Origin: Granulicella sp. WH15
GTDB lineage: Bacteria; Acidobacteriota; Terriglobia; Terriglobales; Acidobacteriaceae
Assembly (NCBI RefSeq): GCF_009914315.1
Contig: NZ_CP042596.1
Location: forward strand, 124,001 to 188,000
Direction of reading: 5' to 3'
DNA: 64,000 nt
The position numbers were made by a program, and so were the translations under genes. The notes below the pieces were generated by a model that saw only the letters and a list, made by a program, of their open reading frames with translations, had not been told where the DNA came from and did no database searches. Positions 8,900 to 15,773 of the stretch are shown one piece after another. Numbering within the stretch: position 1 is the stretch's first letter; every line of letters begins with the position of its first letter.

Positions 8900-9862
8900 A
8901 TGACGGATTCGCTCTCGCCCTACGCCCCCGGTTCTTTGATAACAGTCGCTGGTCTCCCCATCGCCGAGGTCGCCTCGATCCTGGCTCTGACGACCCGCCT
9001 CGAAAAGATGGCCGCCGCCGAGCGCCGCCAACTGCTGGCCGGACGCACCCTGGCGCTGCTCTTCTACGAGTCCAGCACCCGCACCCGCACCTCGTTTGAG
9101 CTGGCGGCAAAGTCGCTTGGCGCGACCACCACGCTGGTCAGCGACAAATCCTCCTCCATCGAAAAGGGCGAGAGCCTGAAGGACACGGGACTGACCCTGC
9201 GCGCGCTTGGAGCCGAGTGCATCGTGCTGCGTCACTCGGCGGGCGGAGCGCCCTTTCTGCTGGCCCGCACCACCGGCCTGCCGGTTCTGAACGCGGGCGA
9301 CGGAATGCACCAGCATCCCTCACAGGCCCTGCTCGACCTGCGCACGATCCTCTCGCGGCTTGGCCTCGCCGACCGCCCCGTGGACGACAAGGTACTCGCA
9401 GGCGTCACCATCACCATCACCGGCGACATCCGCCACAGCCGCGTGGCCCGCTCGAACGCGATGCTGTTGCCGCGCCTTGGCGCGAAAGTCCTGCTCTGCG
9501 GACCAGTAGAACTCCTCCCCGAAGAGGCCGCAACGCTGGGCGAGGGCGTAGAAATCGTGCGCGACTTCGACACCGCGCTGCGCCGCTCGCAGGTCGCGAT
9601 GATGCTGCGCATCCAGAGCGAGCGCCTCGCCGGATTGAAGCTCGATCTGAACGAGTACATCGCCGGATATCAGCTAACGGCGGCGCGTCTCGAACGCTGC
9701 TCTCCCAACGCCTTGGTGATGCACCCCGGCCCGATGATTCGCGGCCTCGAGATTCAGGGCGAGGTAGCCGATAGCCCCAACTCGGCCATCGAGCAGCAGG
9801 TCAGCAACGGTCTGGCAGTCCGTACCGCCCTGCTGGTACGAGCGCTAGGCGTTAGTTTGTAA
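8900..9862 (+). CDS. pyrB: Aspartate carbamoyltransferase catalytic subunit
   Basis: It joins carbamoyl phosphate and aspartate, the committed step of pyrimidine synthesis. It has 320 residues, normal for the catalytic chain. The carbamoyl-phosphate loop is FYESSTRTRTSFELAAKSLG, the SSIEKGESLKDT loop follows, and GMHQHPSQALLDL is the phosphate/active-site motif. The C-terminal motif reads HPGPMIRGLEI, with Ile where Asn is common. It starts 5 bases after pyrR. No pyrI is present. Confidence 0.95.
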   Translation: MTDSLSPYAPGSLITVAGLPIAEVASILALTTRLEKMAAAERRQLLAGRTLALLFYESSTRTRTSFELAAKSLGATTTLVSDKSSSIEKGESLKDTGLTLRALGAECIVLRHSAGGAPFLLARTTGLPVLNAGDGMHQHPSQALLDLRTILSRLGLADRPVDDKVLAGVTITITGDIRHSRVARSNAMLLPRLGAKVLLCGPVELLPEEAATLGEGVEIVRDFDTALRRSQVAMMLRIQSERLAGLKLDLNEYIAGYQLTAARLERCSPNALVMHPGPMIRGLEIQGEVADSPNSAIEQQVSNGLAVRTALLVRALGVSL

Positions 9863-9907
9863 CTGTTTGAGTGGCATAAATATCAGAAGCCGCGAGTGTG
9901 TAACAAA

Positions 9908-11212
9908 ATGAGTAGCATGTTGATCAAAAACGGCCGTGTGATCGACCCGGCAAGCGGTTTGGACGCGCAGCGTGACATTCTGGTTCGCGACGGCGTCATT
10001 GCCGCCGTAGAAGCCCCCGGCGTCCTCGCCGGAGTAGAAGTCGCCGAGACCCTCGACGCCACCGGCTGCGTAGTCGCGCCGGGCTTCGTAGATGTACACG
10101 TCCACCTGCGCGAGCCCGGCCAGACTTACAAGGAGACCATCGCCACCGGCACCAGCGCGGGCGCGGCGGGCGGCTTCACCTCCGTCGTCGCTATGCCCAA
10201 CACCGTGCCGGTCAACGACACGGTCGCCTCCCTTGAATGGATGCTCGAACCCGCCCGCAACTCGGCGGTCCGGCTCTTCGCCATGCCCGCCGCCACGATG
10301 GGCAGCATGGGCGCGGAGCTGAGCGACTACCCCGCACTTGCCCGCGCGGGCGCAGTCGGCTTCACTGACGACGGCAAGCCCGTGCTCGAAGACGCGATGA
10401 TGCGCGCCGCCCTGCTCTCCGCCGGACGCCTGGGCTTGGTCGTCTCGCAGCACGCCGAGGACACGCGCCTGACCGGCGGATGCAGCATGAACGCCGGTCC
10501 GGTGGCCTTCCGGCTCGGCCTGCGCGGCATGACGATCGAGGCCGAGTCCCGCATCGTCGAGCGCGACATTGCCCTGCTCCGCGACATTGAAGCCAAGGAC
10601 GGCGTGCGCCCGCACCTGCACGTCCAGCACGTCTCCACGGCCCGCGCGATGCAGGCGATTCAGCGCGCCAAATCCGACGGCCTGCACGTGACCTGCGAGG
10701 TCGCGCCGCACCACTTCACCCTCACCGACGAGGCCATCGGCGACTTCAATACCAATGCCAAGATGAACCCGCCGCTGCGTGTCGAATCCGACCGGCTGGC
10801 CATGATCGCCGCGCTACTCGACGGCACGGTGGACTGCATCGCCACCGACCACGCGCCGCACGCCCGCCACGAAAAAGAGCAGGAGTTCGAGCGCGCCCCG
10901 AACGGCATCACCGGCCTCGAGACCGCGCTGGGCCTGGCCCTGCGCGTCCTGCATCGTGAGCATGGGATGCCCCTCGCACGCGTCATCAGCCTGATGAGCG
11001 CGAACCCCGCAAGCATCGTGAAGCTCAATGACGCAGGTTCGCTCAAGCCCGGAGCATGGGGCGATCTGGTCGTCTTCGACGCAGGTGCGGAGTGGCAGTT
11101 CACCGCTTCGGCCTCACGCTCCATGTCGAAGAACACGCCCTTCGACGGGGCCGCAATGCTGGGCCGGATCAAGGCCACTGTAGTCGGTGGCCGAGTAGTC
11201 TTCAAAAGCTAA
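9908..11212 (+). CDS. pyrC: Dihydroorotase, class I type
   Basis: The product has 434 residues and cyclises carbamoyl aspartate. Metal and active-site motifs of the amidohydrolase fold are visible: DVHVHLREPGQTYKE (HxH plus Arg), KMNPPLRVESDR, and CIATDHAPHARHEKEQE with the DHAPH signature. The C-terminal ISLMSANPASIVKL region is standard. ATG 9908 is taken as start; GTG 9896 and ATG 9917 are alternatives because no strong ribosome-binding site is seen. The gap to pyrB is 45 bases, so cotranscription is likely. Confidence 0.93.
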   Translation: MSSMLIKNGRVIDPASGLDAQRDILVRDGVIAAVEAPGVLAGVEVAETLDATGCVVAPGFVDVHVHLREPGQTYKETIATGTSAGAAGGFTSVVAMPNTVPVNDTVASLEWMLEPARNSAVRLFAMPAATMGSMGAELSDYPALARAGAVGFTDDGKPVLEDAMMRAALLSAGRLGLVVSQHAEDTRLTGGCSMNAGPVAFRLGLRGMTIEAESRIVERDIALLRDIEAKDGVRPHLHVQHVSTARAMQAIQRAKSDGLHVTCEVAPHHFTLTDEAIGDFNTNAKMNPPLRVESDRLAMIAALLDGTVDCIATDHAPHARHEKEQEFERAPNGITGLETALGLALRVLHREHGMPLARVISLMSANPASIVKLNDAGSLKPGAWGDLVVFDAGAEWQFTASASRSMSKNTPFDGAAMLGRIKATVVGGRVVFKS

Positions 11213-11214
11213 AA

Positions 11215-11328
11215 GATGCCCTAACGCCGGGCGGGCTGCACTTCGTGCGGTTCTCGGGGCGGTATGGGGAGGATGATCTTCTGAGGGCCTCCCGCTGGTC
11301 GGAAGCTAGGATTGTTCTCCGACCAGCC
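11215..11328. repeat. Palindromic mosaic repeat at a convergent junction (locus 5)
   Basis: Module C meets an outer arm (acttcgtgcggttctcgggg) and the inner palindrome (ctcccgctggtcggaagc ... ttctccgaccagc). The palindrome overlaps the last codons and stop of the DinB-like gene. Confidence 0.85.
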
Positions 11329-11791
11329 GCTGCAACTGCGGCAGGTGATTCAGATCATGTCCCGCAATGGTCTCGACAATCGTCTGAAACGTAATCGTCC
11401 CGCGCTCCGGGTGCGTCACCTCACGAGCAAAGTCCGCCGTGCTCAACCCACCGATGAGCTTCAGGTTCCAACCCCGTGTCATCCGAAAAAGCTCCAGCGC
11501 CGAAGCCATATCGTAGACCCCATAGTGCACCGCCCACTGCGTCTGGTCGAACGGCTGCACCACCGGCGGAGGGTCCGTCAGTGCCTGCCGCATCCTGAAG
11601 CTGAAGGCCAGCTCACAGTCCGCCAGATGCGCGACGATCTGGCGCGGGCTCCACTTGCCCGGCGCAATCGGCGCTTCTATCTGTTCAGGCGTCAGTGCGG
11701 AGACAGCGGTGTGCAGCAGCCCGGGCGTCGCCGCCAGCACAGCGCGCGCGTCCTGATCGCCCAGGCACGAGGCGTAAGGATTCGTTTCCAT
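11306..11791 (-). CDS. DinB/YfiT-like metal-dependent four-helix protein
   Basis: The product has 161 residues. The DinB-like histidines are at IVAHLADCELAF, about ADCE-FRMRQAL, and in ETIAGHDLNHLPQL near the C-terminus, a typical His triad of the DinB superfamily (often thiol-dependent transferases). The last residues, LVGEQS, and the stop are encoded by the palindromic repeat arm. On the minus strand TAAGTT (11798-11803) lies 6 bases before the ATG, consistent with leaderless transcription. Confidence 0.85.
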   Translation of the reverse strand: METNPYASCLGDQDARAVLAATPGLLHTAVSALTPEQIEAPIAPGKWSPRQIVAHLADCELAFSFRMRQALTDPPPVVQPFDQTQWAVHYGVYDMASALELFRMTRGWNLKLIGGLSTADFAREVTHPERGTITFQTIVETIAGHDLNHLPQLQRLVGEQS

Positions 11792-11824
11792 CCCAAGAAC
11801 TTACCACGCCGCACGCCGCGTCGG

Positions 11825-12274
11825 CTAAGCCTGCGCCCACGGGTCATACTCCCCAATCGACCACAGGTGGCCTTCAAGGTCGCGGCACCCGAAGGCCAAC
11901 CCGCCGTAGGGCATCTCGGCCAGCTCCTGCACAATCTCCGCTCCGGCGGCCTTGGCGGTCTCGTAGATAGCCCTGGCATCGCTCACTATGAGGCACGCCG
12001 ACTGAGTCTCACGCCCGCCGATCTCATCCGGCTGCACCATCCGTTTGCTCCACTCGCCATCCTTCTGGACCGAGCCCAGCATCACCATGCCATTGCCGAA
12101 GGTAAGCTGAGCGTGGGCCACGGTGCCGTTGGGACCGTCGTAGACGGCCTGCGGATGAAACCCGAACGCCTTGCCCAGCCAGGCGATAGCGGCGCGGGCA
12201 TCACGATAGCGCATCGCCGGAATGACGGTGGAGACGCAGGATTTAGCAACATTTTTGGTTGTATCTTCAGCCAT
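11825..12274 (-). CDS. VOC-superfamily (glyoxalase/bleomycin-resistance-like) protein
   Basis: The product has 149 residues with two beta-alpha-beta-beta-beta modules. STVIPAMRYRDARAAIAWLGKAFGF is a typical opening and AFGCRDLEGHLWSIGEYDPW the typical end (DPxGHxW-type). PhnB or YuaC-like relatives have unknown substrates. GGAGG lies a few bases upstream of the start. It lies 33 bases upstream of the DinB-like gene on the same strand and may share its transcript. Confidence 0.88.
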   Translation of the reverse strand: MAEDTTKNVAKSCVSTVIPAMRYRDARAAIAWLGKAFGFHPQAVYDGPNGTVAHAQLTFGNGMVMLGSVQKDGEWSKRMVQPDEIGGRETQSACLIVSDARAIYETAKAAGAEIVQELAEMPYGGLAFGCRDLEGHLWSIGEYDPWAQA

Positions 12275-12377
12275 GGCAACCTCCTACAGATGAATCTGTT
12301 GAGAGTAATGCTGCTTCTAGGGTAGGTCGGGGCTTTAGCTCCGGGAGATGCTTTCTTCCAGATAAGCAACGGCAAAT

Positions 12378-12535
12378 GCCCTGCCGAACAGGCCCGCTAC
12401 GCGCGGTGTGGGCATTTATACGCCTTTTTACTGCTTCGCATGGTCCTCCGCTGGAGGAACAAATTATGCTCGCTGCCGACCAGCGGACGCTCTCAGAAGA
12501 TCATTTCCCGTCCGCCCCGAGACGGCACGAAGTAC
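12378..12535. repeat. Palindromic mosaic repeat in a divergent gap (locus 6)
   Basis: Module B variant (gccctgccgaacaggcccgc ... cgcctttttactgcttcgc), an eroded inner palindrome and an outer arm (cgtccgccccgagacggcac). It is one of only three copies in divergent gaps. It opens a reading frame that runs into the next gene, which is artefactual. Confidence 0.8.
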
Positions 12536-12541
12536 CAGGAA

Positions 12542-12547
12542 TACACT
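12542..12547 (+). promoter_or_regulatory. -10-like TACACT, 6 bases before the CDF start
   Basis: TACACT AAATAC ATG places a probable transcription start on the start codon. It lies just outside the repeat, so the repeat does not provide the box. Confidence 0.4.
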
Positions 12548-12553
12548 AAATAC

Positions 12554-13525
12554 ATGCACATGGTCGCGAGCAATAACCGGGCGATGCAGCGAGTGCTCCA
12601 GGTCTCGCTGGTGGCGACGTTCTGTTACGTCGTGGCGACACTCTACTTCGGCGTGCGCGCGCACTCGCTGGCGCTCATCTCCGAGGCCGGTCATAACGTC
12701 TCCGACATGCTGGCCATCGTGCTCTCGTTTGTGGCCGTGTACTTTCAGGCCCGCCCGGCCACCGAGGAGAAGACCTTCGGCTACCAGCGCGCGGGCGTAC
12801 TTGCGGCGTTCGTCAATGCGCTGACGCTCATCGTGCTCTCGGGCTGGATCGCGATCTCGGCCATTCACCGGCTGGCGGCTCCGGTCAGCGTTGAGCCGCG
12901 GCTGATGATGGAGGTCGCCGTGGCAGGCGTCCTGATGAACGGCTTCATCGCGGCCCTGCTGTGGAAGTTCTCGGGCGACGTCAACATCCGCAGCGTCTTT
13001 CTGCACATGCTGGGCGATACGCTTTCGACTGCGGCGGTCATTGCGGGTGGCGCGGGCATTCTGTTTACACACCTCTACTGGATCGACCCGGTGCTCTCGA
13101 TCGTCATCGCGGGCATGATACTCTACAGCTCCTACGGCATCGTCCGCGAGACGCTGCACATTCTGCTGGAGGGCACGCCCAAAGACCTGCAGCTCAGGGA
13201 GATTCGCACGGCGATGGAGACAGTTGACGGCGTGCAGGGCGTGCATGATCTGCACGTCTGGAGCCTCGGCTCTTCGAGCTACATCCTGGCCTGCCATGTG
13301 CTCATCTGCGAGATGGAGGTCTCGGCTAGCGCTGCGTTGCTCGAGAATCTCAATGCGACACTGTGGAACCGGTTCCACATTCAGCACACGACGATCCAGT
13401 TCGAAACTCAGGGATGCGAGACCACGCATGGGTGTTCGGCTCCGCCGGAATTGGAGACGGTGGGGGCGCATGGGCATCATCATCATGGGCACGACCATAG
13501 CCACGGCCACGCACATACGCATTAG
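12554..13525 (+). CDS. Cation diffusion facilitator (CDF) efflux transporter
   Basis: The product has 323 residues and should export Zn2+ or a similar divalent cation in exchange for protons. Six helices are evident; helix II carries LISEAGHNVSDMLA (HxxxD metal site; Asn/Asp variation) and helix V carries HMLGDTLSTAAVI. The cytoplasmic C-terminal domain has VHDLHVWSLGSSSYILACHV. A His-rich end (HHHHGHDHSHGHAHTH) may bind metal. ATG 12554 is chosen because upstream in-frame residues come from the repeat. Confidence 0.92.
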   Translation: MHMVASNNRAMQRVLQVSLVATFCYVVATLYFGVRAHSLALISEAGHNVSDMLAIVLSFVAVYFQARPATEEKTFGYQRAGVLAAFVNALTLIVLSGWIAISAIHRLAAPVSVEPRLMMEVAVAGVLMNGFIAALLWKFSGDVNIRSVFLHMLGDTLSTAAVIAGGAGILFTHLYWIDPVLSIVIAGMILYSSYGIVRETLHILLEGTPKDLQLREIRTAMETVDGVQGVHDLHVWSLGSSSYILACHVLICEMEVSASAALLENLNATLWNRFHIQHTTIQFETQGCETTHGCSAPPELETVGAHGHHHHGHDHSHGHAHTH

Positions 13526-13532
13526 GGTGAAA

Positions 13533-13558
13533 CCCATGTCTCAGAATCGAGACATGGG
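13533..13558. terminator. Hairpin just after the CDF gene
   Basis: CCCATGTCTC and GAGACATGGG form a perfect 10-bp stem with loop AGAATC, starting 8 bases after the stop. No T-run follows. The core (ATGTCTC-N6-GAGACAT) recurs at 44358-44395, so this may be a second small repeat family used as a 3' hairpin. Confidence 0.5.
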
Positions 13559-13588
13559 CACCCGGGTTCGTGGTTGAGGCAGGAAATA

Positions 13589-13645
13589 CGCGCAGCGTCC
13601 AAAACCGTACGAAGTACTGCCCGCCCGGCGTAAGGGCGCTTTTGT
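13589..13645. repeat. Module C repeat at a convergent junction (locus 7)
   Basis: It runs from cgcgcagcg to gggcgcttttg and stops just before the TAA of the OsmC gene. Confidence 0.85.
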
Positions 13646-13647
13646 TT

Positions 13648-14073
13648 TTAAAGGAGTGTCGCGTCGAGCGAGATCTCGGCGGCCTTCAGCAGGCGCGAGA
13701 TGGGGCAGTTCTCCTTGGCCGTCTTGGCCACCTCGTCGAACTTCTCCTTCTCGATGCCCGAAACCGACGCCTTGCAGACCAGGTGAATCTTTGTCACCGT
13801 CGGGGCTCCGCCGGGGAACTCCAGCGTGACGACCGCCGTGGTCTCCACCGACTCCGGAACGTGGCCGGCGGTGCTCAGCTCGTTCGAGAACGCCATGGTG
13901 AAGCATCCGGCGTGCGCCGCCGCGATCAACTCCTCGGGGTTGGTGCCGACGCCGTTCTCGAACCGGGTCTTGAAGCTGTACTGGGCTTCCTTCAGGGTGC
14001 CGCTCTGGGTGGAGATGCTGCCGTTGCCCTCTTTCAGGTTGCCGTGCCAGACTGCGCTTGCGCTGCGATCCAT
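13648..14073 (-). CDS. OsmC/Ohr-family peroxide-reducing protein
   Basis: The product has 141 residues. The two redox cysteines are in [15 protein letters not shown] and [12 protein letters not shown], the OsmC arrangement for reduction of organic hydroperoxides with dihydrolipoamide-type donors. The N-terminus ([21 protein letters not shown]) matches OsmC rather than Ohr. AAGGAGACACAC precedes the ATG, a good ribosome-binding site. Confidence 0.92.
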   Translation of the reverse strand: MDRSASAVWHGNLKEGNGSISTQSGTLKEAQYSFKTRFENGVGTNPEELIAAAHAGCFTMAFSNELSTAGHVPESVETTAVVTLEFPGGAPTVTKIHLVCKASVSGIEKEKFDEVAKTAKENCPISRLLKAAEISLDATLL

Positions 14074-14169
14074 GTGTGTCTCCTTTGAACCTAATGCTAC
14101 CGGTCATAGGATGCTCGTGGAGGTACTTGGTATTTGAATTTTCCGCTACGGCAGAGATAAGCTGGGCGT

Positions 14170-14343
14170 ATGGACAGCCCCGTGCAGGATGAAGACGCAC
14201 AGCCGGTCGAGAGAGTCTGCGCGATTCCCGACGAGCATCTGTGTGTTTATTGCCCCACCTGCGGATCGCGGCTCCAGGACTCGCGGTGCAAGCTCGTCTG
14301 CCGGTTTTGCGGGTATTTTCTTAGCTGTGCGGATTTTTACTAG
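14170..14343 (+). CDS. 57-residue CPxCG-type zinc-ribbon protein
   Basis: This gene is easily missed because of its length. It encodes an acidic N-terminal third, then CPTCGSRLQ (Cys28, Cys31) and CRFCGYFLSC (Cys44, Cys47), a four-cysteine zinc ribbon with further Cys at 17, 25, 40 and 53. TAAGCT at 14158-14163 lies 6 bases before the ATG, as in other leaderless-type starts here. Small CPxCG proteins are known in archaea and bacteria and mostly lack functions. Two CxxC motifs in frame make chance unlikely. Confidence 0.72.
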   Translation: MDSPVQDEDAQPVERVCAIPDEHLCVYCPTCGSRLQDSRCKLVCRFCGYFLSCADFY

Positions 14344-14358
14344 AAGCAAAAGCAACAG

Positions 14359-14410
14359 CGCCCTGACGCCGGGCGGGCGGCACTTCGTGCGGTCTTGGAC
14401 GCTTCGCGTG
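14359..14410. repeat. Module C repeat at a convergent junction (locus 8)
   Basis: gcgccctgacgccgggcggg through gacgcttcgcg, between the CPxCG gene and mutY. Confidence 0.85.
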
Positions 14411-14423
14411 TTGCTTGCTTCCG

Positions 14424-15530
14424 CTACGCACGTCTCTGCTCCGGTGTCTCCGGCCCAATCACGGAGTCCAGCCGCAGCCGCGCCAGCACCTTCCGCGTCA
14501 ACCCCGTCACCGGCAGCTCCTGAATCCGAGTGATCGGGTGCCAGACGAGGTCCGCCTTCGCCGCCGGAACCGCCCGCCGCAGCGCCCCGCTCGTACTACC
14601 CGTCTGCGCATAAATACCCACGTAGTAGTTCGTGTTGGTGATGGAGTGGCGCAGCCGCAAGATCGGCTCCCGGCCCTCCACCGCGTCCAGCGGCAGCGGC
14701 GGCAGCTCCAACATCCCCGGCATCAGCGACGCGTCATCGGCGCGACGTTCCAGCAGCACCTCCGTTACCACCCGGCGCTTGCGCGTGGCCAGCAGGTAGG
14801 CAGCGGGACGGCTCCGTTGGCGCGGTCGCGGCGGCGTCAGGTGCTCGCCGCGGGTGCGGCATAGCCCATACACCGGGCAGTGCAGGCAGAGCGGTCCGCG
14901 CGGCAGGCAGATGGTCGCGCCCAGCTCCATCATGGCCTGGTTGTGGTCGCCTGCGGCGTTACCCTTCTCGTTCAGCCGCTTGGCCGGGACCAGATCCGAG
15001 GCCAGATGGTGGATAAAGTTTTTCGCCGCAGCCGAGGCGACCTCCGGCCTTCCCGTAATGCGCAGCAGTACCCGCTCGACGTTGCCGTCTACCACGGCGA
15101 TGCGCTCGCCGAAGCAGATGCTGGCCACCGCGGCGGAGGTGTACACGCCGATGCCCGGCAGCGTTCGCAGCCCCACCGAGTCGGTGGGCAGCTTGGCGCT
15201 AAGCTCCTGGGTGACGAACTGGGCTGCCTTGTGCAGCATACGGGCGCGCCGGTAGTAGCCCAGGCCGGACCAGGCCGCCAGCACGTCGGCCTCGGGCGCG
15301 AGGGCCAGCGAGACCAGCGTGGGAAAGAGGCGCATGAAGCGCTCATAGTGGTCGATGACAGCGGCGACCCGGGTCTGTTGCAGCATGATCTCGGAGACCC
15401 AGACGCGGTAGGGATCGTGGGCTCCGCGCCAGGGCAGGATGCGGGCGTGCAGGCGATACCAGTCGGCAAGATGTTTGCGGAAGTTTCTTATCTGGGACGG
15501 ACTAAGTCCTTCCCGATCTGCGGCTTTCAT
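14424..15530 (-). CDS. mutY: A/G-specific adenine DNA glycosylase
   Basis: The enzyme removes adenine mispaired with 8-oxoguanine. It has 368 residues. LPWRGAHDPYRVWVSEIMLQQTRVAAVIDHYERF carries the catalytic Glu and the HhH glycosylase signature; LRTLPGIGVYTSAAVASICFGE is the HhH motif, and VVDGNVERVLLR carries the catalytic Asp. Four cysteines for the [4Fe-4S] loop are in CLPRGPLCLHCPVYGLCRT. The C-terminal NUDIX-like domain recognises 8-oxoG. ATG 15530 removes a repeat-derived extension of 60 residues and lies 8 bases after TAGAAT. Confidence 0.95.
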   Translation of the reverse strand: MKAADREGLSPSQIRNFRKHLADWYRLHARILPWRGAHDPYRVWVSEIMLQQTRVAAVIDHYERFMRLFPTLVSLALAPEADVLAAWSGLGYYRRARMLHKAAQFVTQELSAKLPTDSVGLRTLPGIGVYTSAAVASICFGERIAVVDGNVERVLLRITGRPEVASAAAKNFIHHLASDLVPAKRLNEKGNAAGDHNQAMMELGATICLPRGPLCLHCPVYGLCRTRGEHLTPPRPRQRSRPAAYLLATRKRRVVTEVLLERRADDASLMPGMLELPPLPLDAVEGREPILRLRHSITNTNYYVGIYAQTGSTSGALRRAVPAAKADLVWHPITRIQELPVTGLTRKVLARLRLDSVIGPETPEQRRA

Positions 15531-15538
15531 AGAGACTG

Positions 15539-15544
15539 ATTCTA
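15539..15544 (-). promoter_or_regulatory. -10-like TAGAAT, 8 bases before the mutY start
   Basis: On the minus strand TAGAAT is followed by CAGTCTCT and ATG 15530. A leaderless mutY mRNA is the simplest reading. No -35 is clear, partly because an eroded repeat lies upstream. Confidence 0.45.
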
Positions 15545-15709
15545 GTACGTCGTCCCGTTCCCAGGGCGACGTGGGTGGATCAACAGCATGGGGTCTTCTG
15601 TTAGTCGGCAGCGAACATATTTTCTTCCGACCAACGGGAGGACCAAGCGAAGCAGTAAAAAGGCGTGTGAACGCCCGCATCGCGCGTAGCGGGCCTGTCC
15701 GGCAGGACA
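15545..15709. repeat. Palindromic mosaic repeat (locus 9)
   Basis: An eroded outer arm (cgtcccgttcccagggcg), inner palindrome (tagtcggcagcg ... cgaccaacgggaggacc) and intact module B (gcgaagcagtaaaaaggcgt ... gtccggcaggac). It sits between two tandem minus-strand genes. Confidence 0.8.
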
Positions 15710-15773
15710 AGATCTGTCCTCTCTTATAAAAAGAGTTTCTTAGCGGCTAAAGCCGTGCTCTTACCGGCCACCG

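Noticed and set aside
12440..12553. N-terminal extension of the CDF transporter
   Set aside because: The 38 extra residues are translation of a repeat copy; ATG 12554 lies 6 bases after a -10-like box.
15531..15710. 60-residue N-terminal extension of MutY
   Set aside because: It reads through an eroded repeat; MutY homology starts after ATG 15530.
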